Origin: JABWBD01 sp040768665
Lineage (GTDB): Bacteria; Planctomycetota; Planctomycetia; Pirellulales; Thermoguttaceae
Direction: 5' to 3'
DNA length: 58,262 bases
NCBI GenBank assembly: GCA_040768665.1
Contig: JAXGMN010000066.1
Coordinates: 1-58,262 of the forward strand
The notes under the pieces are model-generated. The model did not search any database, had not been told where the DNA came from, and saw only the letters and a program-made list of their open reading frames with translations. A program made the translations under genes and the position numbers. Positions 42,599 through 52,598 of the stretch are shown one piece after another (position 1 is the first letter of the stretch; every line of letters starts with the position of its first letter).

Positions 42599-44020
42599 AT
42601 GGCCACGGCAACTACCAAACCCGCTACCCTCGGCGAACTCCGCGAGAGCGGCTGGGTGTCGAAATCGGTTAAGCGGGAAATCTACGACAACTTCATGCAG
42701 ATGCTCAGCCAGGATGAAGAACTTTTCCCTGGCATCGTCGGCTACGAAGAGACCGTCATCCCGGAAATCAATATTGCCCTGATCGCCGGGCATGACCTGT
42801 TGTTCTTGGGCGAGAAAGGCCAGGCTAAGAGCCGGCTGATGCGGCTTCTGGTCCGTTTCCTCGACGAGGAGGTGCCCTATCTCGATATTCCGGGCGCCGC
42901 CCTTCACGAGGATCCGTACAAGCCGATTACCAAGGCCGGGCGCGATGCCGTGATGAACATGCCCGAGGACGAGATCCCGGTTGCCTGGTGGCCCCGGGAG
43001 CAACGCTACGCCGAGCGGCTGGCTCCGGGCACGAAATTCGCCGACGTGATTGGCGAAATCGATCCGGCCAAACTGGCCGGCGGCGTGAGCATGTCGGCGG
43101 AAGACGCCCTGCACTTCGGCCTCATCCCCCGGATGCATCGCGGCATCTTTGCGATCAACGAACTGCCTGAGCTCGACGAGTTGGTGCAGGTCGGGTTGTT
43201 CAACATTCTCGAAGAACGCGACGTCCAGATCCGAGGCTATCCGATCCGCTTCGATATCGACGTGATGATCCTGTTCTCGGCGAACCCTGCCACGTACAAC
43301 CGCAGCGGCAAGGTGATCCCCCAGCTCAAGGACCGGATCGGCTCCGTGATCCATACCCATTACCCTCACGAGCGGTCCTTGGGCATCGAGATCATCGAGC
43401 AGGAGGCCGGAGTGGACCTGGGCGGGGACTTTCCGGTCGTGGTCCCGTACTTCATGCGCGAGATCATCGAGCAGATGAGCGTTGTCGCCAGGAAGTCGAA
43501 GTACATCGACCAGCAATCGGGGGTCAGCGCGCGGTTCAGCATCGCCAACTACCGGGCAATGGTGGCCAGCGCGCGGCAGCGAGGCGCAGTGCTGGGCGAG
43601 CGTCCCGCCGTGCCGCGGATCAGCGACTTGGGACATCTCTACTCTTCCTCGCTGGGTAAGCTCGAACTGGATATGATGTCGAGCCACCAGATGTCGGAAC
43701 GGCAAGTGCTCGACTCGATCCTGGCCGAAGCCATCCGTGACGTCTTTCACGAGTACGTGGAACGGCACGGCCTGGCGGATATCGCCGAGATCTTCTCGCG
43801 GGGCGTCAAGATCGAGGTGGGCGACATGCTTCCGTCGAGCGCCTACGCCGATCGGCTCAAGCGAGTTCCGCCCGCCTGGGACAAGGCCTTCGAGGTCAAT
43901 GCATCGACGGATCCGGCGGTGCGGGCTTCGTGCGTGGAGTTCGTGTTGGCCGGGCTGTACGCGTCGGATCTCGTTTCTCGTTCGCAACACCATGGAAGGA
44001 TCGTGTATGAAGTCCCCTAG
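42599..44020 (+). CDS. MoxR/magnesium-chelatase-type AAA ATPase
   Basis: The product has 473 residues. The start is at the ATG at 42599; upstream frame is not conserved-looking. DLLFLGEKGQAKSRLMRLL is Walker A-like, GIFAINELPELDELVQVGLF the Walker B/ChlI-type insert, and MILFSANPATYNRSGKVIPQ plus LKDRIGSVIHTHYP the sensor region. It overlaps the VWA gene by 14 bp. MoxR and VWA pairs act together as chaperone-like ATPases that insert cofactors or activate enzymes; the client here is not known. Confidence 0.82.
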   Translation: MATATTKPATLGELRESGWVSKSVKREIYDNFMQMLSQDEELFPGIVGYEETVIPEINIALIAGHDLLFLGEKGQAKSRLMRLLVRFLDEEVPYLDIPGAALHEDPYKPITKAGRDAVMNMPEDEIPVAWWPREQRYAERLAPGTKFADVIGEIDPAKLAGGVSMSAEDALHFGLIPRMHRGIFAINELPELDELVQVGLFNILEERDVQIRGYPIRFDIDVMILFSANPATYNRSGKVIPQLKDRIGSVIHTHYPHERSLGIEIIEQEAGVDLGGDFPVVVPYFMREIIEQMSVVARKSKYIDQQSGVSARFSIANYRAMVASARQRGAVLGERPAVPRISDLGHLYSSSLGKLELDMMSSHQMSERQVLDSILAEAIRDVFHEYVERHGLADIAEIFSRGVKIEVGDMLPSSAYADRLKRVPPAWDKAFEVNASTDPAVRASCVEFVLAGLYASDLVSRSQHHGRIVYEVP

Positions 44021-45707
44021 GCCGCTGGGCGGCATCATCCATACGTACCAGCGATACGACCCCAAGAATATTCCCAGCCCGACGCAGCCGCCGCCGGATC
44101 TGGTCTCGGGGGCGTTCGACCACATGCTTTCCTACGGCACGATGCGGGAGCTTACCGAGGAGGAACTCGCCCGTGCCGTGAAGATCGATCCCAGCCAGAT
44201 CGCGGGCCTCGGTCCCAACCTCGACGCCTTGATGGAAATGCTGCGGGAGCGAAAGCGGAAGATTCTGGCGACCTACGAGACCGACCAGGTGCAAAAGGAG
44301 GCTCGGAAGCAATACCGGGATTTGGGCGAGCGGATCAAGCCGCCCAAGAATCTCAAGGACCGCTACGAACACGCGTTCGAGGAGGAGCAGCTCTACGACC
44401 TGGAGCGGCTGTGGTTCCGCGTGGACAACGACCGCGGTCCGTTCGCGCGGCAGTTGGTCCAGCTTCTCGACCGGTTGGGCGCGAAGTACCAGATCGACGA
44501 ACTGGCGGCGAAGTACGAATTCACCGGCCGCACCCCGATGACGATCCCCAAGGCGCTCGAGGTCAAGGAGGAGCTGGAGACGATCGATCGGCTGCTGAAG
44601 CAGCTCGAAGAGGCCATGAAAACCGCGCAGGTCGGATTGATCGACCTGGAAGAATTGTCCGAATTCGCCGAACCGGGCGACGTCGACAGGCTTCGCGAAT
44701 TGGGCCGCCAGATCGAGGAGTATATCCGGCAGATGGCCGAACAACAGGGCCTGGAAAAGACCGCCCGCGGCTACCAGCTCACGCCCAAGGCTTACCGGCT
44801 TTTCCAGGGGCGATTGCTCGAGCGGATTTTCGCAAACCTGGAGGCGTCGCGGAGCGGCCGCCACCAGGGGCCGATCGTCGGCGAAGGCGCGGTCGAGATG
44901 CAACGAACGAAACCCTACGAGTTCGGCGACTCGATCACGAATATGGACATTCCGGGTTCCTTCATCAACGCCATGATCCGCGGCGGCCCCGGTCTGCCGA
45001 TCCGCATCAAGCCGGACGACATCGAGATCCACCGCACCCGAAACGCGCCGAAGTGTGCTACGGTCGTCTGTCTCGATATGAGCGGATCGATGCGGTACAA
45101 CGGGCTCTACGTCGACGTGAAGCGGATGGGGCTGGCGCTGGAAGGGCTGATCCGCCGCGAGTATCCCGGCGATTACCTTCAGTTCGTGGAGATGTACACG
45201 TTCGCCAAGGCGAGGCACGTCAGCGAGATCGCCGGCCTGATGCCGAAGCCGGTGACGGTCTACGAGCCGGTCGTGCGTCTGCGGGCGGACATGAGCGACG
45301 AGCGGATCAGCGAGTTCGACATCCCGCCCCACTTCACCAACTTGCAGCATGGACTCCAGCTCGCCCGTCGCTTTCTTGCCAACCAGGACACGCCCAATCG
45401 ACAAATCATCCTGATCACCGACGGATTGCCGACCGCCCATTTCGAAGAGCAGTTTCTTTACCTTCTCTACCCGGCCCACCGGCAGACCGAGGAGGCCACG
45501 CTTCGCGAGGGGCAGCACTGCAAGCGGGAGGCGATCACGATCAACATCTTCCTGCTGCCGAGCTGGTCGCAGTCGAGCGAGGATGTGCAGTTCGCCTACC
45601 GCTTGGCGGAATCGACGGCGGGGAGGGTGTTTTTCACGGCGGGGAAGGATCTGGATCGGTACGTCGTCTGGGACTATCTGAACCGGCGGAGAGAGATCGT
45701 GGCGTGA
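44007..45707 (+). CDS. VWA-domain partner of the MoxR ATPase
   Basis: The product has 566 residues. The ATG at 44007 follows GGAAGGA. An in-frame ATG at 43992 would add five residues. The N-terminal half is helical and charged (DRLLKQLEEAMKTAQVGLID). From about 350 there is a VWA domain with the MIDAS motif VCLDMSGSMRYNG, a middle threonine/HFTN segment, and LITDGLPTAHF. Such VWA proteins bind metal-dependently to targets presented to the MoxR ATPase. It is translationally coupled to the ATPase by overlap. Confidence 0.82.
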   Translation: MKSPRPLGGIIHTYQRYDPKNIPSPTQPPPDLVSGAFDHMLSYGTMRELTEEELARAVKIDPSQIAGLGPNLDALMEMLRERKRKILATYETDQVQKEARKQYRDLGERIKPPKNLKDRYEHAFEEEQLYDLERLWFRVDNDRGPFARQLVQLLDRLGAKYQIDELAAKYEFTGRTPMTIPKALEVKEELETIDRLLKQLEEAMKTAQVGLIDLEELSEFAEPGDVDRLRELGRQIEEYIRQMAEQQGLEKTARGYQLTPKAYRLFQGRLLERIFANLEASRSGRHQGPIVGEGAVEMQRTKPYEFGDSITNMDIPGSFINAMIRGGPGLPIRIKPDDIEIHRTRNAPKCATVVCLDMSGSMRYNGLYVDVKRMGLALEGLIRREYPGDYLQFVEMYTFAKARHVSEIAGLMPKPVTVYEPVVRLRADMSDERISEFDIPPHFTNLQHGLQLARRFLANQDTPNRQIILITDGLPTAHFEEQFLYLLYPAHRQTEEATLREGQHCKREAITINIFLLPSWSQSSEDVQFAYRLAESTAGRVFFTAGKDLDRYVVWDYLNRRREIVA

Positions 45708-45771
45708 GGGTCCGCCCCGATCGAGTCGCCCGCCAAAGGCCGGAGTTCGCTGTTTTGAGGACCATCGCCGC

Positions 45772-46074
45772 ATGTCACTCGTACGACTGTCCTTCAAACA
45801 TGGAAAGACTCTCGACGAGGCGAGAACGCACCTCGCATCGTCGGTAAGCCAGCTCACCGGCCAGTTTCCAGGAATCATTCAGCACGTCGAGTGGTCGGAG
45901 GATCGTAGTTCGGTGCAGTTGGCAGGCACCGGGTTCGAGATCCGGATGCGGGTCGATCCGGAGGAGGTTCACGTCACGGGCGACATCCCGTTGCTCGGGC
46001 GGCTGCTGGCCAGTCCGCTGATGTCCGGCGTGAAAGGCGTGCTGGAGCGGAACTTCCAGAAGCGGCTCACTTGA
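45772..46074 (+). CDS. Polyhydroxyalkanoic acid system (PHA granule) family protein
   Basis: The product has 100 residues, the family's usual size (PF09650). The pattern is MSLVRLSFKHGKTLDEARTH, then SSVQLAGTGFEIRMRVDPEE with a G-x-x-x-x-x-x-V-x-x-x-x-V-x-V-x-G-x-I-P alternation, then SPLMSGVKGVLERNFQKRLT. A paralogue is at 57223. Members are found with or without PHA synthesis genes; function is uncertain. It lies 64 bp after the VWA gene and just before a truncated isochorismatase. Confidence 0.75.
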   Translation: MSLVRLSFKHGKTLDEARTHLASSVSQLTGQFPGIIQHVEWSEDRSSVQLAGTGFEIRMRVDPEEVHVTGDIPLLGRLLASPLMSGVKGVLERNFQKRLT

Positions 46075-46083
46075 GGACCCCCC

Positions 46084-46392
46084 ATGGCCCATGGCCGAGG
46101 CAAGAACCCCGATCTGCACGGTTTCTTTTCGACGACATTGGATATCCTCCTGCAGTATCTGCGAGTGTGGACCGTGATCCTTACCGGATTGGCGGCAAAC
46201 ATCTGCGTTCTGTTCACCGCCAACGACGCCTACATGCGGGATTTGAACCTCGTCGTACCGGCGGACTGCGTCGCGTCGAATACCGAAGAAGAGAACCGAA
46301 CGGCGCTGGAGCAGATGCGGAAGATTCTCAAGGCGGACATCACGCCGTCGACGGAGCTGGACCTTGAGAAATTGCTGTCGAGATACGATTAG
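46084..46392 (+). pseudogene. Truncated isochorismatase-family hydrolase
   Basis: The 102-codon frame matches only the C-terminal half of a cysteine hydrolase. LTGLAANICVLFTANDAYMR contains the nucleophile region (A-A-N-I-C-V, C near residue 41), followed by VVPADCVASNTEEENRTALE. The catalytic aspartate and lysine of the missing N-terminal half are absent; the first 20 residues only partly resemble the 'x-H-S-x-F' segment. Family members have about 180-200 residues. It lies 9 bp after the PHA-type gene, suggesting deletion of the intervening part. Confidence 0.6.
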
Positions 46393-46463
46393 AGACGATT
46401 TCAAAACCGTCCCCGTGTCTCGAACCGCCCGGCCGTGGGCGCCGACGAGGCTGTTTTGAACGG

Positions 46464-47438
46464 TCAGAAGTGCGGAGTCGGGGGGTGGTAGTGATCCATG
46501 TCGATCGAGCGAAACCAATCGATCGTCTTCGCCAGGCCTTCTCGAAGCGGGACGGCCGGCTCCCAGCCGAGTCGCTCTCGGGCAAGCGTGATATCCGGTT
46601 GCCGCTGGGTCGGGTCGTCGACGGGCAACGGGCGGTAGACCAGCTTCGAAGACGTGCCGGTCATCTCGATGACCATTTCGGCCAACTCGCGGATGGAGAA
46701 CTCGCCCGGGTTGCCAAGGTTGACCGGCCCGATGAAGTCGTCCGGGGCATCCATCATCCTCAGCATGCCCTCGATCAGGTCGTCGCGGTAGCAGAACGAC
46801 CGGGTTTGGCTGCCGTCGCCGAAGATGGTAATGTCCTCGCCGGTCAACGCCTGGCGGATGAAGTTGGAAATCACGCGGCCGTCGAAGGGATGCATGCGAG
46901 GGCCGTAGGTATTGAAGATCCGCACCAGGCGGACGTTGACGCGGTTCATGCGATGGTAGTCCATGAACAGCGTTTCCGCGGCCCGCTTGCCCTCATCGTA
47001 GCAGGCACGCGGTCCGATCGGGTTCACCGCACCGCGATAGGACTCCGGTTGAGGATGGATCTCGGGGTCGCCGTAGACTTCGCTCGTGGAGGCCTGGAGG
47101 ATCTTCGCCCGGCACCGCTTGGCCATTCCCAAGGAGTTAATCGCTCCCATCACCGACGTCTTCATCGTCTTGATGGGGTTGTACTGGTAGTGCCCCGGAG
47201 CGGCGGGGCAGGCGAGATTGTAGATCTCGTCGACCTCCAGGAACATCGGCAGCGTGATGTCGTGGCGGACCAGTTCGAAATTGGGCCGGTCGAGGAGATG
47301 GGCGACGTTCGATTTCTGACTCGTAAAGAAATTGTCGAGGCAGATGACATCGTGGCCCTGGGCAACAAGGCGTTCGCAGAGATGAGAGCCGAGAAAGCCG
47401 GCTCCGCCGGTGACCAGGATTCTTTTTAGCGAGGACAT
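46464..47438 (-). CDS. UDP-glucuronate decarboxylase-like SDR epimerase
   Basis: The product has 324 residues from the ATG at 47438 (seven codons shorter than the longest frame). The Rossmann motif is LVTGGAGFLGSHLCE. ASTSEVYGDPEIHPQPESY and CYDEGKRAAETLFMDYHR hold the catalytic S, Y and K, as in UXS enzymes. RIFNTYGPRMHPFDGRVISN and QTRSFCYRDDLIEGMLRM are also characteristic. It converts UDP-glucuronate to UDP-xylose for envelope glycans. Upstream is the S41 peptidase gene, same strand, but 180 bp away. Confidence 0.88.
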   Translation of the reverse strand: MSSLKRILVTGGAGFLGSHLCERLVAQGHDVICLDNFFTSQKSNVAHLLDRPNFELVRHDITLPMFLEVDEIYNLACPAAPGHYQYNPIKTMKTSVMGAINSLGMAKRCRAKILQASTSEVYGDPEIHPQPESYRGAVNPIGPRACYDEGKRAAETLFMDYHRMNRVNVRLVRIFNTYGPRMHPFDGRVISNFIRQALTGEDITIFGDGSQTRSFCYRDDLIEGMLRMMDAPDDFIGPVNLGNPGEFSIRELAEMVIEMTGTSSKLVYRPLPVDDPTQRQPDITLARERLGWEPAVPLREGLAKTIDWFRSIDMDHYHPPTPHF

Positions 47439-47621
47439 GGCTTGCTGCCTTTGCTGCACGTCGAGGGCACCGAGACTCCGGACAGGGCGAGGCTACCGGC
47501 GCGCCCCGTGTGCTGCCCGCTTTGTCCGGCGTAAGGGATTACGCCGGCAGTGTACGATGCCGGAACCGGCACGGCAAGGGGTAAGGCGGCTCGCGTGTGA
47601 AGCGTTGCCCCGTAGCTGTGG

Positions 47622-49274
47622 CTAGCGCCGGGCGAGGGCCTGCTGGAGGGCCTGAATACCGGCAGTGAGAATCGGGTCGTCGTGGGTGCCGCGAGAGACC
47701 GCCTGGTCGTCCTCGACGGGGCGGGCGACCTGATGTACGACCACGTTGGGCTCCACGCCGATCCCGGCATAGGCGTGGCCGTTGGGCGAGTAGAACTTGG
47801 CCGTGGTAAGCCGCACTCCGGCCTGGGCACAGTTCAGCGGGAAGATCCCCTGCACGGATCCCTTCCCGTAGCTGCGCGTGCCGACGACGATTCCGCACCG
47901 GTGGTCGCGGATCGCTCCGGCGAAGATCTCCGCTGCGCTGGCGCTATCCTTGTCGATCAGCACCACCAACGGCACTCGCCACGTACCCGCTTCATGGGCT
48001 GAATAGGTGAAGTCCTCCCGCACGTTGCGCCCGTGAGTCGAGACGATCACGCCTTGCGAGACGAAGCGGTCCGCCACCTCGACTGCCGTGATCAACAGAC
48101 CGCCCGGATTGCCGCGAAGATCCATGATCAGGCTTTTCATGCCGGCCCGATGGAGGGTCCACAACGCGTTGTCCAGATCGTGGGTCGTCGTCTTCTGAAA
48201 ACACGTGAGCCGAAGATAGCCGACCTGATCGGTGCCGTCGAGGATTTTGACCGAGTCGATGCTGGGCACTTCCACCCGCTCGCGGCGGACCGCGACGCGG
48301 TGCGGCTGGTCGTCTGCCCGAGCGAGCGTCAGCACGGCGACAGTTCCCGCTTCGCCTTGAAGCAGGTTGGCCGCCTGGTCGGTGGAGTACCGGGCGGTGG
48401 GTTGGCCGTCAACGGCCGTAATCCGATCGCCCGCCACGACACCGGCCTTTTCCGCCGGGCTGCCCGGAATCACGCGGACGATCAGCAGTGCTCCATCCTC
48501 AGCCTTCAACTCGACGCCCAAGCCGACGAAGTTCCCTTCGATCTGCGAATAGACTTCGGTCAACTGGTCGGGCGTGAGGTAGGCGGTGTAGGGGTCGAGC
48601 GTGTTGGTCGCGCCGCAGGTGTATTCGAGAACGGCGGCGGCGGGGGGCAGCCTGAGCCGCTGCCACGCGAGTTGAGCCGCGGTGGCGACGGCCCGTGTCG
48701 CATCGGCCCGCGATTGGACGACCGTGACCCCGATCACCTGGCGAAGTTCACGGCGGAACGCGTCCAACGTAGCGGAGTCCGTTGCCGCGCCGTGCGCTTC
48801 GAGAAAGGCGGATTCGGTCAGCGCGACTTCCAGACCATTGGTACCGCGTTCGACCAACTCCTTCCACTTCGGCATTTCGACGTAGTGGGCCTGCAGCTTG
48901 AGCATCACCTCGCCGTGGATATCGAGGGCCTGCTGGAGGGAGAGCTGCGACAACAGATCCCGGAAGCTGCGGTCGGCGTACCGGCGGCACACGTCGTAGT
49001 GGAGCCGGGTGAAGTCGAACCGTCGCTGAAGGCTGTCGTCGCCCGGGTGCTGGCGGACCGCTTCCTCGTAATAGGCCGCCGCTTCGCTCCAGCGGCCCTG
49101 GAGTTCCAACTCTCTTCCGCGGCGCAGAACGTCGCCGACCTCAATGCTCCGGATGGAGATGAGCGTGGGCGTTGTTTCCGCGGGAAGTGTACCGGGAAGG
49201 AGGAAGAGAACTGCCAGACAGGCGGCAAGCGCACCGCCGGCGGGAGAGATCCTTCGTCGCATCATCGTGTCCAT
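47622..49274 (-). CDS. Secreted S41 (C-terminal processing) peptidase with PDZ
   Basis: The product has 550 residues. The signal peptide (PAGGALAACLAVLFLLPGTLP) ends near 32. A TPR-like helical part (40-80) and a helical N-domain precede the PDZ (about 250-320: VGLGVELKAEDGALLIVRVI). The S41 fold follows: SLIMDLRGNPGG, nucleophile VVLIDKDSASAAEIFAGAI, and lysine GTRSYGKGSVQGIFPL. The Ser/Lys dyad is complete. It trims or degrades periplasmic proteins. A second in-frame ATG at 49265 is possible. Confidence 0.9.
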   Translation of the reverse strand: MDTMMRRRISPAGGALAACLAVLFLLPGTLPAETTPTLISIRSIEVGDVLRRGRELELQGRWSEAAAYYEEAVRQHPGDDSLQRRFDFTRLHYDVCRRYADRSFRDLLSQLSLQQALDIHGEVMLKLQAHYVEMPKWKELVERGTNGLEVALTESAFLEAHGAATDSATLDAFRRELRQVIGVTVVQSRADATRAVATAAQLAWQRLRLPPAAAVLEYTCGATNTLDPYTAYLTPDQLTEVYSQIEGNFVGLGVELKAEDGALLIVRVIPGSPAEKAGVVAGDRITAVDGQPTARYSTDQAANLLQGEAGTVAVLTLARADDQPHRVAVRRERVEVPSIDSVKILDGTDQVGYLRLTCFQKTTTHDLDNALWTLHRAGMKSLIMDLRGNPGGLLITAVEVADRFVSQGVIVSTHGRNVREDFTYSAHEAGTWRVPLVVLIDKDSASAAEIFAGAIRDHRCGIVVGTRSYGKGSVQGIFPLNCAQAGVRLTTAKFYSPNGHAYAGIGVEPNVVVHQVARPVEDDQAVSRGTHDDPILTAGIQALQQALARR

Positions 49275-49746
49275 CTCAGGGAAAAACCGTCGGTCGCTTT
49301 TTCAAGCCCCATCCTTGCGCTACAGTCCAGCGCAACGACTATCCCTCAAGCGCGAAGCTCGCTTGTGCCGCCCGGTGCTCTCCGAGAGCGGCAAGGCAGG
49401 AGGCCGGGGCCAAAGCCCGCAGCCAAGTTCACTATAGGACACGTTTACCGCAACGTCAAAAAATCGGAAGAAATTCTCCGCCCTACAATCCCTACGACCG
49501 GCAGGCCGCAAACGAGCAGGATCCCATTGCGACGCCTGCGGCGGGCGGTGGAGAAGTAGCTCCGGCAAGCATTGGAGGGGTCGCAGCAGGCGTCGGACGT
49601 GTACGGTGCGGCGGCAGCGCAGAACTGCTTTGTCCGGAACATTCGGCCTATCGCGTCCCACCGGCCCGGCTGCCACCATCGATCCCCGACGCCGGAGAAT
49701 GGCCGGAGTCGTGGCGAGCAGCCGCGCTGGTTGCTGTTTGGGATCG
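49275..49746. other. Intergenic region without recognised gene
   Basis: There are 472 bp between two minus-strand genes. Short frames on both strands are not protein-like and lack ribosome-binding sites. A small direct repeat of CGTAGGGA-like sequence occurs near 49470-49510. No operator or terminator stood out. Confidence 0.3.
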
Positions 49747-50775
49747 TCAGACCTGAACCGGTTGCCCGGAAACGATCGACTCGGTCTGCTTCTGGCAGAG
49801 CACCAGCGCGTCGCGAGCCAGCGAACCATCCAGCAGTGCGGACGGCTTGGCGCTCTGGATCGCCTGAACCGCTTCGTTCAGTTCCGGCGGGAAGGCGGCC
49901 AGCATATCCGGCGGGCCCAACTCGGGATGGATCACCGCACCCTTGTCGTCGTACACCGTCAAAGGAAAATTCATCCCCGAGTCGAACGCGAGGGTGGCCT
50001 TCTCGAAGTGCATTTCATAGCCGTGGGTGAAGGGCCGTCCCTGCTGATTGATCACCCCGCTGGTAGCGGTAACGACCAGCCGCGGATCGTCGAAGAGGAA
50101 CTGGCTCGTGAAATACTCGGCCACCTCGCCCCGCATCCGGCCGACGCTCCGAACCGTTTTCGGCATGCCGCAAATCAGGCGGATGAAATGGGCATCGTGG
50201 ATGTGCAAATCGACCATCGGGCCGCCGCAGCCGTTGGGGTCATAGAAGTCCTTGAGCCAAAGCGGGTCGGAAATCACCCGCTTGAAGCTTCCGCCCAGGA
50301 ACTTTCCGTAGGTCCCGTCGACCAGAGCCTTGTACGCGAAGTGGTACTCGGGCACGAACGGCAGCACGTGGGCGATCATCAACATCTTGCCTGCATTCCT
50401 GGCGGCGGCGACCATCCGATCGGCGTCCTCGGCGTGCAGGGCGATCGCCTTTTCGCAGAGGACGTGTTTGCCGGCGCTGGATGCCGTGACCGCCGCGCCG
50501 GCATGGAACGACGGCGGCAGGCAGATGTCGACCATGTCGATGTTCGGGTCCTTCACCATTTCCTCGAGGTCCGAGTATTGTGCGATTCCCGCGAGATTGA
50601 CGATCTCGCCCTGCGGTCCGAAATTCCCCTTGATCGACCGCCAGTCGCCCGAGAGCCGCACGGGGTCTTTCTCGCACAGGGCGACGATCTTCGCATCCGA
50701 GACCTGCTTGTAGGCATTGAAATGGGTCATCCCCATGAAGCCGATTCCGGCAATGCCGACCCTGATCATATCCAT
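49747..50775 (-). CDS. Gfo/Idh/MocA-family oxidoreductase
   Basis: The product has 342 residues. The NAD(P)-binding Rossmann region is VGIAGIGFMGMTHFNAYKQ (G-x-G-x-x-G/A type). DIVDICLPPSFHAGA is followed by HVLCEKAIALHAEDA, where the usual E-K-P reads E-K-A. The substrate-binding domain has GGPMVDLHIHDAHFIRLICG (D-x-G-x-H-x-x-D/H-like). The start follows AGGAG (50783-50787 on the complement). It lies 18 bp after a rhamnulokinase-like gene on the same strand, so it may act on a deoxy-sugar or its derivative. Confidence 0.83.
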   Translation of the reverse strand: MDMIRVGIAGIGFMGMTHFNAYKQVSDAKIVALCEKDPVRLSGDWRSIKGNFGPQGEIVNLAGIAQYSDLEEMVKDPNIDMVDICLPPSFHAGAAVTASSAGKHVLCEKAIALHAEDADRMVAAARNAGKMLMIAHVLPFVPEYHFAYKALVDGTYGKFLGGSFKRVISDPLWLKDFYDPNGCGGPMVDLHIHDAHFIRLICGMPKTVRSVGRMRGEVAEYFTSQFLFDDPRLVVTATSGVINQQGRPFTHGYEMHFEKATLAFDSGMNFPLTVYDDKGAVIHPELGPPDMLAAFPPELNEAVQAIQSAKPSALLDGSLARDALVLCQKQTESIVSGQPVQV

Positions 50776-50793
50776 GCTCCTTGTTTAAGATCT

Positions 50794-52284
50794 TCAACCT
50801 TGTGCAACGCGAGTGAACCTGTCGAATGCTTCGTCCCATGCTGCCGTGTCGCGCGGCTCGTACTGCTCCATGGGATAACTGTTGCGAATCACTTCGCGGG
50901 CTTGGGCAATATCGCCGACCTCGCCCGCGGCCACGGCCTGCATCATGATATTGCCCGTGGCCGTGGCTTCCACCGGGCCCGCCAGGACGCGGCGCCCGCA
51001 GGCGTCGGCGGCGGCCTGGCAGAGTTGGCGGTTCTTGGTGCCGCCGCCCACGATGTGGACCGTCTCGATTCGGCCGCCGGCCAACCTCTCGCACATGGCC
51101 AGCACCTGGCGGAATTTCATGGCGATGCTGTCCAAGGCACATCGGAGCACCGCGCCCTCGTTCTCCGGAACCGTCTGGCCGCTCCGGGCGGCATACTGCC
51201 GGATCGCGTCGGGCATGTTCTCGGGAGCGAGGAAGTCGGGGGCATCTGGATCGATGAACGTGACCAGCGGCTTCTCGGCGGCGGAGAGCTTGTTTAGATC
51301 CTCCCAATCCCAGTTGCGGCCCGCCTGGTTCCACACCCGGCGGCACTCCTGCACCAGCCACAACCCCGAGATGTTTTTCAGCAGGCGGAACGTGTTGCCA
51401 ACGCCGCCTTCATTCGTGAAGTTGAGCTTGAGCACCTCGTCGTTCACGACCGGCTCTGGCGACTCGACGCCCATGAGCGCCCAAGTCCCGAGGCTGATGT
51501 AGCACCAGTCGGGCCGCTGGCCCGGACGACTGGCCGCCGGCACCGCCATGACGGCGCTGGCCGTGTCGTGGGTGCCCGGCAGGACCACGTCGGCGGAGAG
51601 GCCTGTTTCGGCCGCAATCCCGTCGCGGAGCCGGCCGAGATTGGTGCCCGGCGGAACGATCCGGCCGAGGACCCTGGTCGGCAGCCCGAACTTCTCGAGC
51701 AACTCGATGGCCCAACCGCCTTCAAGAGGATTGTAGAACTGACTTGTGGTTGCCTCGGTGAATTCGTTGCATTTCTGGCCCGTCAGCAACCAGTGGAACA
51801 GATCGGGGACCATCAGGAACGTCTCCGCCACATCGAGCAGAGGCGAATTGGCCAGTCTCATCGCCAGCAACTGGTAAAGAGTGTTCAATTGCATGAACTG
51901 GAGGCCCGTGTGGCGGAAAACCTCCTCGCGCGGCACGATCGCCAGTGCCTTCTCGAGCATCCCGTTCGTGCGGCTGTCCCGATAGTGGTAAGGATTACCG
52001 AGAAGGACGTCGCCGCGGCCCAGGAGTCCGAAGTCGACCCCCCAGGTATCGACCCCGACGGAAGCAATTGCCCCGCCAAAGCGGCTACCGGCGGCGCGGA
52101 GCCCTTGCCGAACGTGGTTCCACTGGGCCAGAAGGTCCCAGTAGAGGCTGCCGGAGAGCTCGACCGGGCCGTTGTCGAAACGATAAACCTCTTCGAGCCG
52201 GAGCTTCCGTCCATCGAACCGACCCACGACGTGACGGCCGCTCGATGCGCCCATATCTACTGCCAGGAATGCCTTTTCCGCCAT
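50794..52284 (-). CDS. rhaB: Rhamnulokinase (FGGY family)
   Basis: The product has 496 residues. The start ATG at 52284 follows GAGGGGG; the longer frame is less likely. The FGGY-type N-domain starts FLAVDMGASSGRHVVG (phosphate-1 loop). The sugar side is VGVDTWGVDFGLLGR and DSRTNGMLEKA, and HDTASAVMAVPA, YISLGTWALMG and VHIVGGGTKNRQLCQAAADA are strongly RhaB-like. It phosphorylates L-rhamnulose. It is first in a two-gene operon with the oxidoreductase; rhaA and rhaD are not in the window. Confidence 0.85.
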   Translation of the reverse strand: MAEKAFLAVDMGASSGRHVVGRFDGRKLRLEEVYRFDNGPVELSGSLYWDLLAQWNHVRQGLRAAGSRFGGAIASVGVDTWGVDFGLLGRGDVLLGNPYHYRDSRTNGMLEKALAIVPREEVFRHTGLQFMQLNTLYQLLAMRLANSPLLDVAETFLMVPDLFHWLLTGQKCNEFTEATTSQFYNPLEGGWAIELLEKFGLPTRVLGRIVPPGTNLGRLRDGIAAETGLSADVVLPGTHDTASAVMAVPAASRPGQRPDWCYISLGTWALMGVESPEPVVNDEVLKLNFTNEGGVGNTFRLLKNISGLWLVQECRRVWNQAGRNWDWEDLNKLSAAEKPLVTFIDPDAPDFLAPENMPDAIRQYAARSGQTVPENEGAVLRCALDSIAMKFRQVLAMCERLAGGRIETVHIVGGGTKNRQLCQAAADACGRRVLAGPVEATATGNIMMQAVAAGEVGDIAQAREVIRNSYPMEQYEPRDTAAWDEAFDRFTRVAQG

Positions 52285-52598
52285 CGAGGCCCCCTCGCTT
52301 TTCACACCAAAAAGTGTCCAGTTCACGGAAGTGCGACAATACTAGTGCCCATCCTGCCGGGTGACCGCCTGGCAGTCAAGTACCCTTTCCGGCCGTAGAC
52401 ACCCGCGGTCCCACGGATGCGGAATCCGCGATGACCCCGCGGTGAGTGGGCTGCCGATCGGCACCGCCGCAGCTCGGTTGTTTACCAAAACAGTTGACAT
52501 CGTGCGACTTGCGCATCCGCGCGTCTCTTAACACCAAAACTCCGCTCCTCTTCGAGAAATCCGATCCAGAGAGCCGATACTGAAAGAAGCCTGGAGAG

